Notes under the pieces: generated by a model | What the model was told of the DNA's origin: nothing | The model's database searches: none | Seen by the model: only the letters and a program-made list of their open reading frames with translations | Source: CBDIHP01 sp965279195 | GTDB lineage: Bacteria > Planctomycetota > Planctomycetia > Isosphaerales > Isosphaeraceae | Reading direction: 5' to 3' | DNA length: 64,000 bases | NCBI GenBank assembly: GCA_965279195.1 | Contig: CBDIHP010000032.1 | Span: forward strand, 124,001-188,000 | In this document: piece by piece, positions 15,494 through 24,258 of the stretch | How positions within the stretch are numbered: the first letter of the stretch is position 1 | How the letters are laid out: every line of letters starts with the position of its first letter | Program-made: the position numbers and the translations under genes

Positions 15494-16912
15494 TCAGGTG
15501 AGGATTTCCTTGATCACCTTGGCCCCCTCGACGCCGGTGAGCTTGGCGTCGAGCCCCTGGAACTTGATGCTGAAGCTGTCGTGGTCGATGCCGAGTTGAT
15601 GGAGCATCGTGGCGTGGAGGTCGTGGACGGTCGTGACCTTCTCGACCGCCGCGTAGCCCAGTTCATCCGAGGCGCCGTGGACGATCCCACCCCGGAAGCC
15701 GGCCCCGGCGACCCAGACCGACATCGCCTTGTTGTGGTGGTCGCGGCCGCTTCCCCCCTGGGACATCGGCGTGCGGCCGAACTCGCCCGCCCAGACGATG
15801 ATCGTCTCGTCGAGCATCCCCCGACGCTTGAGGTCGGTGATGAGCGCCATGCACGCCCGGTCGATCTCCTCGGCCTTGAGCGTGACACCTTCTTTGACCC
15901 CGCCGTGGTGGTCCCAGTCCTTGTGGTAGAGCTGGATGAACCGCACCCCGCGCTCGGCCAGCCGGCGGGCCAGCAGGCAATTCGAGGCGAACGAGCCGTC
16001 GCCCGGCTGGCAACCGTAGAGTTCCAGGGTCTTCGCGCTCTCGCCCTGCACGTCCATCAGTTCCGGCACGCTCGCCTGCATCTGGAAGGCCATCTCGTAC
16101 TGCGCGATCCGCGTGGCGACCTCGGGGTCGTGGATCGTGGCGTCATACTGCTGGTTCAGGGCGTTGATCGCGCGGACGTCGGCACCTTGCTGATCGCGGT
16201 CGGTCCCGGACGGGTTGGCGAGGTACAGGACCGGATCGCCCTTGGCCCGGAGCTGGACGCCCTGGTACTTGCTCGGCAGGAACCCGCTGCTCCACTGCCG
16301 CGCGGCGATGGGCTGGTTCTGACCCCCGCGACCGAGCGAGGTCAGCACGACGAAGCCGGGCAGATCCTCGGCCTCGCTGCCGAGCCCGTAGGTCACCCAC
16401 GATCCCATGCTCGGGCGGCCGGCGATCTGCGAGCCGGTATTCATGAACATGTGGGCGGGGTCGTGATTGATGGCGTCGGTGGTCATCGAGCGGATCAGGC
16501 AGATCTCGTCGATCACCGAACCGATTTTCGGGAACAGCGAGCAGATCTCGATGTTCTCCTTGCCGAACGCCTTGAACGGCAGTTGCGGGCCGAAGCAGGT
16601 CAGCTTCTGACCCTGCAACTGGGCGAGCTGCTGGCCCCTGGTGAAGCTCTCGGGCATGGGTTTGCCGTGCATCTCGGCGAGCTTCGGCTTGGGGTCGAAC
16701 GTCTCCAGGTGCGACGGCCCGCCGGCCATCGTCAGCCAGATGACCCGCTTCGCCTTCCGCGGCAAGGGCAGCGCGCGGAGGACGCCCTGGCTCGCGTCGG
16801 CGGTGGACGTGAGCGAGCCGGCGAGCGAGGCGAGGGCGACGGAGCCGAGCCCCTGGGCGGACTTGCCGAGGAACGCGCGTCGGGTCTGCGGGGAGGCGGG
16901 CTGAGTCTTCAT
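15494..16912 (-). CDS. DUF1501 protein, Tat-exported (copy 1 of a tandem pair)
   Basis: 472 residues. The start is the ATG at 16912 (MKTQPASPQTRRAFLGKSAQ); the twin arginines followed by a hydrophobic Ala/Leu/Ser stretch are a Tat signal. The rest is a DUF1501 domain, distantly related to the alkaline phosphatase/sulfatase fold. Conserved landmarks are WLTMAGGPSHLETFDPKP near the N-terminus, HDPAHMFMNTGSQIAGRPS, the DWDHHGG segment, WAGEFGRTPMSQG and the C-terminal HDLHATMLHQLGIDH. Biochemical function is not established for the family. It lies 22 bases after the second DUF1501 gene and is closely similar to it, most of all over the last 70 codons, so the pair arose by duplication. Confidence 0.9.
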   Translation of the reverse strand: MKTQPASPQTRRAFLGKSAQGLGSVALASLAGSLTSTADASQGVLRALPLPRKAKRVIWLTMAGGPSHLETFDPKPKLAEMHGKPMPESFTRGQQLAQLQGQKLTCFGPQLPFKAFGKENIEICSLFPKIGSVIDEICLIRSMTTDAINHDPAHMFMNTGSQIAGRPSMGSWVTYGLGSEAEDLPGFVVLTSLGRGGQNQPIAARQWSSGFLPSKYQGVQLRAKGDPVLYLANPSGTDRDQQGADVRAINALNQQYDATIHDPEVATRIAQYEMAFQMQASVPELMDVQGESAKTLELYGCQPGDGSFASNCLLARRLAERGVRFIQLYHKDWDHHGGVKEGVTLKAEEIDRACMALITDLKRRGMLDETIIVWAGEFGRTPMSQGGSGRDHHNKAMSVWVAGAGFRGGIVHGASDELGYAAVEKVTTVHDLHATMLHQLGIDHDSFSIKFQGLDAKLTGVEGAKVIKEILT

Positions 16913-16934
16913 ATTGGGTCCGATCGTTCGCGAA

Positions 16935-18365
16935 TCAGGCGAGGATGTCCTTGACGACCCTGGCCCCCTCGACGCCGGTGAGCTTGGCGTCGAGCCCCTG
17001 GAACTTGATGCTGAAGCTGTCGTGGTCGATGCCCAGCTGATGGAGCATCGTGGCGTGGAGGTCGTGGACGGTGACGACCTTCTCCACGGCCGCGTAGCCG
17101 AGGTCGTCGGTCGCGCCATGGACGATGCCGGGCTTGATGCCCGCCCCGGCGAGCCAGATCGACATCGACCGATTGTGGTGGTCGCGGCCGATCGGCCCCT
17201 TGTTGCCTTGCGACATCGGGGTGCGTCCGAACTCGCCGGACCAGACGATCAGGGTCTCGTCGAGCATCCCCCGGCGCTTGAGGTCGGTGATGAGCGCCAT
17301 GCACGCCCGGTCGACCTCCTTCGCCCTGAGCGGGAGTTCCTCCCGGAGCAGGCTGTGGTGGTCCCAGTCGCGGTGGTAAAGCTGGATGAACCGCACCCCA
17401 CGCTCCGCCATGCGACGGGCTAACAGGCAGTTGCCGGCGAATGAGCCGTCTCCGGGCTCGCAACCGTAGAGGTCGAGCACCGACTGGCCTTCGCCCCGGA
17501 TGTCGGTCAGCTCGGGCACGCCCGCCTGCATCCGGAAGGCCATCTCATACTGGGCGATCCGGGCCGAAATTTCCGGGTCGTGGACCATCGCATCGTGCTG
17601 CGCGTTCAGCCTGTTGATGGCCTCAACATCGGCCGATTGCTGCTCGCGATCGACCCCCGCCGGGCTCCCGAGATAGTGGACCGCCTCGCCCCGGCTGCGG
17701 ACGGGCACGCCCTGGTACTTGCCGGGCAGGAAACCGGCCCCCCACTGCCGCGTGGCGATCGGTTGCGGCGAGCGTCCCTTGCCGGTCGAGACGAGTACGA
17801 CGAACCCGGGGAGATTCTCCGACTCGCTCCCCAGCCCGTAGGTCACCCAGGCTCCCATGCTCGGGCGGCCGGCGATCTGCGAGCCGGTGTTCATGAACAT
17901 GTGGGCGGGGTCGTGATTGATGGCGTCGGTCGTCATGGAACGGATCAGGCAGATCTCGTCCATGACCGAGCCGATGTGCGGGAAGAGCGTGCTGATCTCG
18001 GTGCCGTTCTTCCCCACTCGCTTGAACGGAAACATCGGCCCGAGGCAGTAGAGATCCTGCCCTTGCAACTGGGCGAGCTGCTGGCCCTTCGTGAACGACA
18101 TGGGCATGGGCTGCCCGTTCATTTTTGCGAGGGCCGGCTTGGGGTCGAAGGTCTCGAACTGCGACGGCCCGCCGGCCATCGTCAGCCAGATGACCCGCTT
18201 CGCCTTCTGGGGCAGTGGGAGCCTGCCCAGCGTCCCCGCGACCCCGCCCGCCCGGAGCAACTTCGGGTCGAGTAGCGAGGCGAGCGCGACCGTCCCCACT
18301 CCCTTCACCGCGCGGCCGAGGAAGGCCCGACGCCCCGGCGATGTCCCGTCCGAAAACGTGCCCAT
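16935..18365 (-). CDS. DUF1501 protein, Tat-exported (copy 2 of a tandem pair)
   Basis: 476 residues, starting MGTFSDGTSPGRRAFLGRAV with a Tat signal. It has the same conserved segments as its neighbour: WLTMAGGPSQFETFDPKP, HDPAHMFMNTGSQIAGRPS, WSGEFGRTPMSQ and HDLHATMLHQLGIDH. It begins one base after the stop of the DUF1549/DUF1553 gene, so the two are translated from one message. The arrangement PSD1-type protein followed by DUF1501 is among the most frequent gene pairs in planctomycetes and the products probably work on the same extracytoplasmic substrate. Differences from copy 1 are mainly around residues 85-115 and in the DWDHH region, which could reflect divergence in specificity. Confidence 0.9.
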   Translation of the reverse strand: MGTFSDGTSPGRRAFLGRAVKGVGTVALASLLDPKLLRAGGVAGTLGRLPLPQKAKRVIWLTMAGGPSQFETFDPKPALAKMNGQPMPMSFTKGQQLAQLQGQDLYCLGPMFPFKRVGKNGTEISTLFPHIGSVMDEICLIRSMTTDAINHDPAHMFMNTGSQIAGRPSMGAWVTYGLGSESENLPGFVVLVSTGKGRSPQPIATRQWGAGFLPGKYQGVPVRSRGEAVHYLGSPAGVDREQQSADVEAINRLNAQHDAMVHDPEISARIAQYEMAFRMQAGVPELTDIRGEGQSVLDLYGCEPGDGSFAGNCLLARRMAERGVRFIQLYHRDWDHHSLLREELPLRAKEVDRACMALITDLKRRGMLDETLIVWSGEFGRTPMSQGNKGPIGRDHHNRSMSIWLAGAGIKPGIVHGATDDLGYAAVEKVVTVHDLHATMLHQLGIDHDSFSIKFQGLDAKLTGVEGARVVKDILA

Positions 18366-18366
18366 G

Positions 18367-20943
18367 TCAGGACCTCGTGATCGTCTCGTGGAGGTTCAGG
18401 AGCACCCGGGCGACGTGCGTCCAGGCCGCGAGTTCGACGGCATCGAGCTTGTCGGGAGCCTGGGAGAGCCCGACCTTGAGCAAGGCGCGGGCGGCGTCCG
18501 GATTCTTTGCATAGGCATCCCGTTGAGCCTTCAGCAGATCCCGGATCGTCGACAGCTCCTCCGGCCTCGGCTCACGCTGGAGGGCGAGCTGCCAGGCGCG
18601 GGAGAATCGGGCGTCGTCGTCGTTGGGGTCCTTGAGGATCCGGGCGGCGAGGACGCGGGCGGCCTCGACGTAGCTCGGGTCATTCAAGAGCACGAGGGCC
18701 TGCTGCGGGATGTTCGAGCGGGTCCGCTCGGCCGCGCACTCCTCGCGGCTCGGGGCGTCGAAGGCCAGCATGCTCGGGTGCAGGAACGACCGCTGCCACC
18801 AGGTGTAGAGCCCACGTCGGTACTGGGACTCGCCCGCGTCGGCCTCATACTGCCGGACCGGGAAGTTGAGGTTCTCCCAGTAACCTTCCGGTTGGTAAGG
18901 CTTCACGCTCGGGCCGCCGATCTTCGGGATGAGCAGTCCGGCGATCGCCAGCGCGTTGTCGCGGACAAGCTCGGCGTCGACCCGGTAGGCGTTCTGGCGT
19001 GCGAACTCGCGATTCAGCGGATCCTTCGACGCGAGTTCGGCCGACGGCACCGAGGTTTGCTTGTAGGCTTGGCTGGTGACGATCACCTTCACCATGTGCT
19101 TCATGTCCCAGCCGCTGTCGATGAACTCGCAGGCGAGCCAGTCGAGCAGGGCGGGGTTGAGCGGGGCCTCGCCCTGGGCTCCGAGGTCATCGAGCTGCTT
19201 GCTCAGGCCGGCCCCGAAAAGTTGCTTCCAGAGCCGGTTCATCACGACCCGGGCCGTCAGCGGATTCTCGCGCGACACGAGCCACTTCGCGAGATCCAGG
19301 CGGTTCAGCTCGCGGCCCTCGGCCTTGGGCTGGGGCAGGTAATGGGGCAGGGCGGGCTTCATGACCGGCCCGGTCTCGTCCATCCAGCTGCCGCGCGGGA
19401 GGATCCGAACGACCCGCTTGTTCGGGGTGCTCACGCTCACGATGCACTTGGGCAGCGAGTCGTAATAGGATTTCCTGTCGACCTCGGCCTTCGCGACGGC
19501 CTCACGCTCGGCCTGGAACAGGCTCGTGCCCTTCGCCTGGAAGTAGGCCCGGAGCGTCTCGCGATCCTTGTCGTTGCGGTCCTTCGCCGGTTTCTTGACC
19601 GCGGCCATCACCGCGCGGGCGATGGCTTTCTCGGGTGCCGGGGCCTTCGAGTCCTTCGCCAGCTCGGGCAGGATGACGTTGTAGCGGACGATGTCGGCTT
19701 CCCACTGCCGCTGGGCCAGTTCGAGCTGGGGGACGACCTTCTTGAGGTTCGCCCGGGCCGACTTGATCACCTCGTCGAGCCTGGCGAGATTCCTGTCCTG
19801 CTCCGGCGTCGTCACCGGCATGCCGTCCTCGCGGCGGCCGATGATCGGCTCCTGGATGTCGGCGAAGAAGGCCCCGAGCGAGTAGAAATCCTTCATCGTG
19901 AAGGGGTCGAACTTATGATCATGGCATTGTGCGCAGCCGGTCGTCTGGCCGATCCACGCCGCGCCGATGGCTCGGACCCGATCCGTGAGCATCCGGGACT
20001 CGTAGTCCTTCGGCTGCGCGCCACCCTCCTCTGTACTCAGGATCAGCCGGTTGAAGGCCGAACCGACCTTCGTTTCGAGATCCGCGTCGGGCAGGAGGTC
20101 GCCCGCCACTTGCTCGATCGTGAACCGATCGAAGCGCTTGTTGTCGTTGAAGCTCTTGATGACCCAGTCGCGATAGGGCCAGATGTTTCGGGGATTGTCG
20201 CTGTGGTAACCGGCCGTGTCGGCGAACCGCACGACGTCGAGCCAGCCGATCGCCATGCGCTCGCCGTAATGCGGGCTGGCGAGGATCCGATCGACGACCT
20301 TCTCATACGCGTTGGCAGACCTGTCCGAGACAAACGCCCGGACATCCTCGGGCGTCGGGGGCAGGCCCGTGAGGTCGAACGCCAGCCGCCGGATCAGCGT
20401 GCGGCGATCGGCCTCGGCCGAAGGGGCGAGCCCGGCCTCGTTCAGACGCTTCTGGATGAGCACATCGATCCCGTTCGCCGAGGCCGGAATCACCCCCTTG
20501 ACCGGCAGCTCGTAGGACCAGTGCTTCTGGTAGGTCGCGCCTTGCTCAACCCAGCGCTTGAGGAGATCCTTTTGCTCGGCCGTGAGCACCTTGTTCGACT
20601 TCGGCGGCGGCATCTGCTGATCGGGCTTGGTGCTCAGGATCCGCTCGACGAGGAGCCTCTGCCCGGAGTCGCCCGCATCGAAGGCCCCGGCCTTCTCGGC
20701 CTCTTCGCGGATGTCCAGCCGCAAATCCGCCTTCCGGCGTCCGGCGTCGGGCCCGTGGCAGAGGAAGCAGTTGTCCGAGAGGATCGGCCGGACGTCGCGG
20801 TTGTACTCGACCTTCGTCGGCCCCGCCGAGTGGGCCGGTGCGGCCCAGAGCAGGCACATCGAAACGAAAGCCGTGAGGCCGACCATCGAACGGGGCCGGC
20901 CGAAGGAGCGCGTGCTCCGGCGGGTGATCGGGGACGTTCTCAT
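18367..20943 (-). CDS. planctomycete cytochrome c / DUF1549 / DUF1553 protein
   Basis: 858 residues. I chose the ATG at 20943 (MRTSPITRRSTRSFGR), which is followed by a hydrophobic export signal (VGLTAFVSMCLLWAAPAHSA). Domain order is a PSC1-type planctomycete cytochrome c with one haem motif CFLCHGPD (Cys59, Cys62, His63), then DUF1549 (RTLIRRLAFDLTGLPPTPED; YWDVVRFADTAGYHSDNPRN region), then DUF1553 (LVSRENPLTARVVMNRLWKQ). The protein also has the conserved GCAQCHDHKFDP, a second CxxCH that may bind haem. These proteins are periplasmic and suspected to handle electrons during breakdown of complex substrates, but no activity is established. It leads the operon with the two DUF1501 genes. Confidence 0.92.
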   Translation of the reverse strand: MRTSPITRRSTRSFGRPRSMVGLTAFVSMCLLWAAPAHSAGPTKVEYNRDVRPILSDNCFLCHGPDAGRRKADLRLDIREEAEKAGAFDAGDSGQRLLVERILSTKPDQQMPPPKSNKVLTAEQKDLLKRWVEQGATYQKHWSYELPVKGVIPASANGIDVLIQKRLNEAGLAPSAEADRRTLIRRLAFDLTGLPPTPEDVRAFVSDRSANAYEKVVDRILASPHYGERMAIGWLDVVRFADTAGYHSDNPRNIWPYRDWVIKSFNDNKRFDRFTIEQVAGDLLPDADLETKVGSAFNRLILSTEEGGAQPKDYESRMLTDRVRAIGAAWIGQTTGCAQCHDHKFDPFTMKDFYSLGAFFADIQEPIIGRREDGMPVTTPEQDRNLARLDEVIKSARANLKKVVPQLELAQRQWEADIVRYNVILPELAKDSKAPAPEKAIARAVMAAVKKPAKDRNDKDRETLRAYFQAKGTSLFQAEREAVAKAEVDRKSYYDSLPKCIVSVSTPNKRVVRILPRGSWMDETGPVMKPALPHYLPQPKAEGRELNRLDLAKWLVSRENPLTARVVMNRLWKQLFGAGLSKQLDDLGAQGEAPLNPALLDWLACEFIDSGWDMKHMVKVIVTSQAYKQTSVPSAELASKDPLNREFARQNAYRVDAELVRDNALAIAGLLIPKIGGPSVKPYQPEGYWENLNFPVRQYEADAGESQYRRGLYTWWQRSFLHPSMLAFDAPSREECAAERTRSNIPQQALVLLNDPSYVEAARVLAARILKDPNDDDARFSRAWQLALQREPRPEELSTIRDLLKAQRDAYAKNPDAARALLKVGLSQAPDKLDAVELAAWTHVARVLLNLHETITRS

Positions 20944-21072
20944 GGCGGAACCCTGTCGGTTTCGTTGCGGAGGGAGGGACGGCGGGGATCGTCGAGCGGT
21001 AGACCTTTGATGGTAAACCGTCCCGACTCCCGAGGGAAGCACCCGGCCGATTCCCGCAACCGCGCAATGAAT

Positions 21073-21104
21073 CGCCCACGCGACATCCAGGCGTCGCGTG
21101 GGCG
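21073..21104. terminator. hairpin, probable terminator of the GH68 gene
   Basis: A perfect 12-bp stem (21073-21084 with 21093-21104, eight-base loop) lies 34 bases beyond the stop codon of the minus-strand GH68 gene and 130 bases before the PSD1 gene start. A short run of T follows on the plus strand; on the minus strand the tail is only moderately A+T-rich, so efficiency is uncertain. Confidence 0.55.
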
Positions 21105-21137
21105 TTTCACCGATCATCGGTTCAACCTCTGGCCCGC

Positions 21138-22682
21138 TCAGGCCAGGGCGAAGCGGGCCTTCGCCGCCTTGACCTGCTTCTTCTTCAAGCCATTGGGGCC
21201 CGAGGGGAGAGCGGCCGTCGGGGACTGGGTCGGCGTTACGCCGAACTGGAGGGGGATCTTCTTCCTGTCCGCACGCCCTTGCCCGGTGATGTTTTGTGGC
21301 TGATAGGCGGTGATCTTCGCCGTGTCGCCCTTCAAGGTCAGAACGAGCCCCGGGGAGATCGTCCCGGAGTTCCCCTTGTTGATGAAGCTCACCACCTCGA
21401 CCCGATTCTTGCCGATGGCGATCGACTTCCAGCCGTAATTCTGGAGCGAATCCTGCTGAGGATTGGCGATGACCAGGCCCGTGTTGTTCAGGGGCCGCCA
21501 GGGTCCGTTGAGCGAATCCGCCACGAAGCCGTACATCCCCTCGGGGTACTTGTACTTGAGGTCGCCGATGAACGTCCGGTCGTGGGTGTCCGTGAAGAGG
21601 TAGTAGCGGTTGTTCTGGTAGATCACGTGCGGGAGTTCGAGCTGCTCGTTGACCCCGATCCCGCCGAAGATCGGCGGGAGGAGCTTCCAGTTCGTCAGCG
21701 TGTTGTCGGTCGCGACCGCGATGCCGACGACCGCATCGTTACGCGGCAGGGTCGTGTCGACCTTCTGCGGGCCGGCGTCGGGGAATTTCTGATCGCCCGT
21801 GCTACCGACTCCGACCGACTGGTCGCTGCCCCAGTTGGCCGCGAAGATCAGGTAGCTCCGGCCCGACTTCGGGTCACGGAAGTAGAAGGGGTCGCGGAAG
21901 GCGTAGACCTCGGTCTCGGTGTTGGCCTTCTCGGGGGTGGTGTACCACTGGCCGTCGGGCCGGAGCTTGATCCCGAACTGCTGGAAGTTGGTGAAGGTCA
22001 GCCCCTGCTTGTTCGCCACGGGGCGGGCGGTCGCGACTGCGATCTCCTGGCGCATCTGCTTGCCCGAGGGGGACTGGACGAATTCAGACGGGTTACTCCC
22101 CTGGACCGGCGTGTAGAAGATGTAGAGCAGGTTCTTGGCCCGGTCGTACATCATGTCGCCGCTGAAGAGCTGGTCGCCGAGCCCGCCGGGCGTGCCGGTG
22201 CTGACGAGCGTGCCCCCCTCGATCCAGTTCACCCCGTCCTTCGAGATGATGTAGCTGAACTCACGCAGCGTACCGATCGAGTCATTCCGGGGCGTGGCAA
22301 GCCCGGCCATGACGTACCAGCCGCCGATCTTCGCCAGCGAACCATCCTTGTTCTTGATCGCGAACGGGTCGCGGACGATCCAGTCGCCCGCCCGGATGCT
22401 CTGGGAACGCGGCGAGACGATCGGCTGGGTGTTCGACGTGTTGTAGGTGAAGCCGTTGAGGCTGTCGATCGGCCAGTTCGTGAACTGATAGCCGATCCCG
22501 CCGCCGAATGTCGTCGTGGGTGGACCCGAGTTGCCGCCGCCGCTCGGATCCAGCGACGACGGATTGCCGGATGCCATCGCCACGCGGGGCTCCAGCTCGT
22601 TGACGTGGAGCGCGAGCCTGCGCCGGGTACGGAGGGCGGGTTCTGGGCGGGCGAGGAGGCGAGTGAACGGATTCGAGATCAT
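21138..22682 (-). CDS. GH68 (levansucrase/inulosucrase-like) exported protein
   Basis: 514 residues from the ATG at 22682 (MISNPFTRLLARPEP). The N-terminus is basic, followed by LHVNELEPRVAMASG, a variant of the planctomycete sorting motif. The catalytic part resembles GH68 fructosyltransferases: WIVRDPFAI (Asp105, candidate nucleophile), EVYAFRDPFYFRDP (Asp264, candidate stabiliser of the RDP motif), QLELPHVIYQ (Glu349, candidate acid/base; the usual Arg after Glu is Leu here) and YGFVADSLNGPWRPLN, a signature shared with bacterial levansucrases. Spacing between the three acids agrees with the family. The predicted role is cleavage of sucrose with fructan synthesis, or fructan hydrolysis, outside the cell. 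GH43/GH32 relatives are the main alternative. Confidence 0.78.
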   Translation of the reverse strand: MISNPFTRLLARPEPALRTRRRLALHVNELEPRVAMASGNPSSLDPSGGGNSGPPTTTFGGGIGYQFTNWPIDSLNGFTYNTSNTQPIVSPRSQSIRAGDWIVRDPFAIKNKDGSLAKIGGWYVMAGLATPRNDSIGTLREFSYIISKDGVNWIEGGTLVSTGTPGGLGDQLFSGDMMYDRAKNLLYIFYTPVQGSNPSEFVQSPSGKQMRQEIAVATARPVANKQGLTFTNFQQFGIKLRPDGQWYTTPEKANTETEVYAFRDPFYFRDPKSGRSYLIFAANWGSDQSVGVGSTGDQKFPDAGPQKVDTTLPRNDAVVGIAVATDNTLTNWKLLPPIFGGIGVNEQLELPHVIYQNNRYYLFTDTHDRTFIGDLKYKYPEGMYGFVADSLNGPWRPLNNTGLVIANPQQDSLQNYGWKSIAIGKNRVEVVSFINKGNSGTISPGLVLTLKGDTAKITAYQPQNITGQGRADRKKIPLQFGVTPTQSPTAALPSGPNGLKKKQVKAAKARFALA

Positions 22683-22941
22683 GGTGTCGTACTCCGGATG
22701 GCGCGCAGGCCGACCGGGGCGCGTCGCGCGACGCGTCGGCATGGCCTGACTGTCGGGCTGAGTGGCCGGATCCGAGAGGGATTCGACCAGGAGGAGGTCG
22801 GTCCGGCCATCGCGCGTGGGGCGGAGCACGTTGCGAAGGGCCGCATGGCTGCGTCAGCCCGTTGTCAAGCAATACGCGTGCCTTCGGCGGTGAAATCCAC
22901 CACCAAGGAGATCAGGTACGCAATTTCATCGAACCATGTCT

Positions 22942-23997
22942 TTATTTCGAACCCGCCAGCGTCCCGCAGGCCGCCTGGATGTCGGCGCCGCCGGAATAGC
23001 GACGGACGACGGGCTGGCCGAGGGCATCCTGGAGCCGGGTGCGGAAGCGGAACAGCTCGTCGAGCGTGGGGGGCTCGAACCGGCCGGTCGGGTCGGTGAC
23101 CTCGATCAGGTCGAACCGCACGGGGGTGTCGCCGATCAGCCCGGCCAGAGCGAGGGCGTCGTCGTCGGAGACGTTCTCGTTACGCATGCAGACATAAGAG
23201 AGATTGATACGTGTGCGACGCGACAGGGCGTGCCGCCTGGCGGCGGCCATCACCTCGGCGATCGGGGTGCGGGCGGCGATGGGGACGAGCCGCTTCCGCT
23301 TCTCGTCGGTCGCGGCGCCCAGGCTGATCGAGAGACGGTAGCGATGCCCCTCGGCGGTGTAGCGGTCGATCTCGGGGACGAGCCCGACCGTGCTGATCGT
23401 CATCGCCTTGGCGGCCAGCGCGCCGGCGTAGGAGCATCGGAAGAGCTCGGCGGCGAGCAGGACGCGGTCGTAGTTCAGGAACGGCTCGCCCATGCCCATG
23501 AAGACGGTCCCGGTGATCCGTCGCCCCTGCTCGCGCGCGATCGCCCGCGCCTGGACCCACTGGTCGACGATCTCCCAGGCCGCCAGGTTGCGGCGGGCGG
23601 TCATCCGGGCGGTGGCGCAGAAGACGCAGCCCATCGCGCAGCCGACTTGCGACGACAGGCAGAGGCTCACCGCCCCCGGCTTCTCCAGGGGGATCATCAC
23701 CGTCTCGACCGCCATGCCATCGGCGGTCAGGAACCGGAGCTTCTGGAACCCGTCCTTCGGGGAGGTGACGGTGGCGTCCAGGGTCAATCGGGGCAACTCC
23801 CCGACCCGCCCGGAGAGGATCTTCGGGACCTGGAACGACCGGCCCCACGTGGCGGCGTCATGCAGGCCGTGCTGGAAGATGGCGGTCAGGAGGCGCCGGG
23901 CGGCGTAGTCGGGGACCCCGAGCGCCACGGAGCGGGCAACGAAGGCGGTCGGGTCCTGATCCCTCGGGTCCCAGGTCGGCTCGATTTCGGCGGGCAT
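22942..23997 (-). CDS. RlmN-family radical SAM RNA methyltransferase
   Basis: 351 residues from the ATG at 23997 (MPAEIEPTWDPRDQDP). The radical SAM cluster motif is C-x3-C-x2-C at Cys120, Cys124 and Cys127 (VGCAMGCVFCATA). The two further cysteines needed for the RlmN mechanism are present: Cys113 (SLCLSSQVGC) and Cys344 near the C-terminus (DIQAACGTL). All five sit about five to eleven residues earlier than in E. coli RlmN. Also seen are GMGEPFLNYDRV and ISTVGLVPEIDR. RlmN methylates C2 of A2503 in 23S rRNA and A37 in some tRNAs. The N-terminal accessory domain is reduced. It could be the main RlmN or one of several paralogues, or a relative of Cfr. Confidence 0.82.
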   Translation of the reverse strand: MPAEIEPTWDPRDQDPTAFVARSVALGVPDYAARRLLTAIFQHGLHDAATWGRSFQVPKILSGRVGELPRLTLDATVTSPKDGFQKLRFLTADGMAVETVMIPLEKPGAVSLCLSSQVGCAMGCVFCATARMTARRNLAAWEIVDQWVQARAIAREQGRRITGTVFMGMGEPFLNYDRVLLAAELFRCSYAGALAAKAMTISTVGLVPEIDRYTAEGHRYRLSISLGAATDEKRKRLVPIAARTPIAEVMAAARRHALSRRTRINLSYVCMRNENVSDDDALALAGLIGDTPVRFDLIEVTDPTGRFEPPTLDELFRFRTRLQDALGQPVVRRYSGGADIQAACGTLAGSK

Positions 23998-24258
23998 TCC
24001 AATCTCGTGGACGTTTCGACGAAAGGGACTACAAGGACCAGGGGGACGTTGCGCCCTCGGCGGGCGATCGTCGGTCGCGATTGACAATCCTCGGGAAAAA
24101 TGCCATCTCCCGAGCAAACCTTCGGAAGTTGACGCTCGTAAGGATGGAAGCACCATCCGAGCGGATCAGGCGATCCGTAAGCCTGTCCAGCATGCCGACG
24201 GAGTCGCCGGCCCGCAAGGGGTGGTCCATCACATTCTTCACCTGGAGATGATAACGGA

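Noticed and set aside
16913..17119. N-terminal extension of the first DUF1501 gene
   Set aside because: The open frame continues upstream into the neighbouring gene in another phase and is Ser/Arg/Thr-rich; the Tat signal begins at the ATG at 16912.
24081..24110. TTGACA upstream of the htrA-like gene
   Set aside because: At a 16-18 base spacing there is no acceptable -10 box, so I did not call a promoter.
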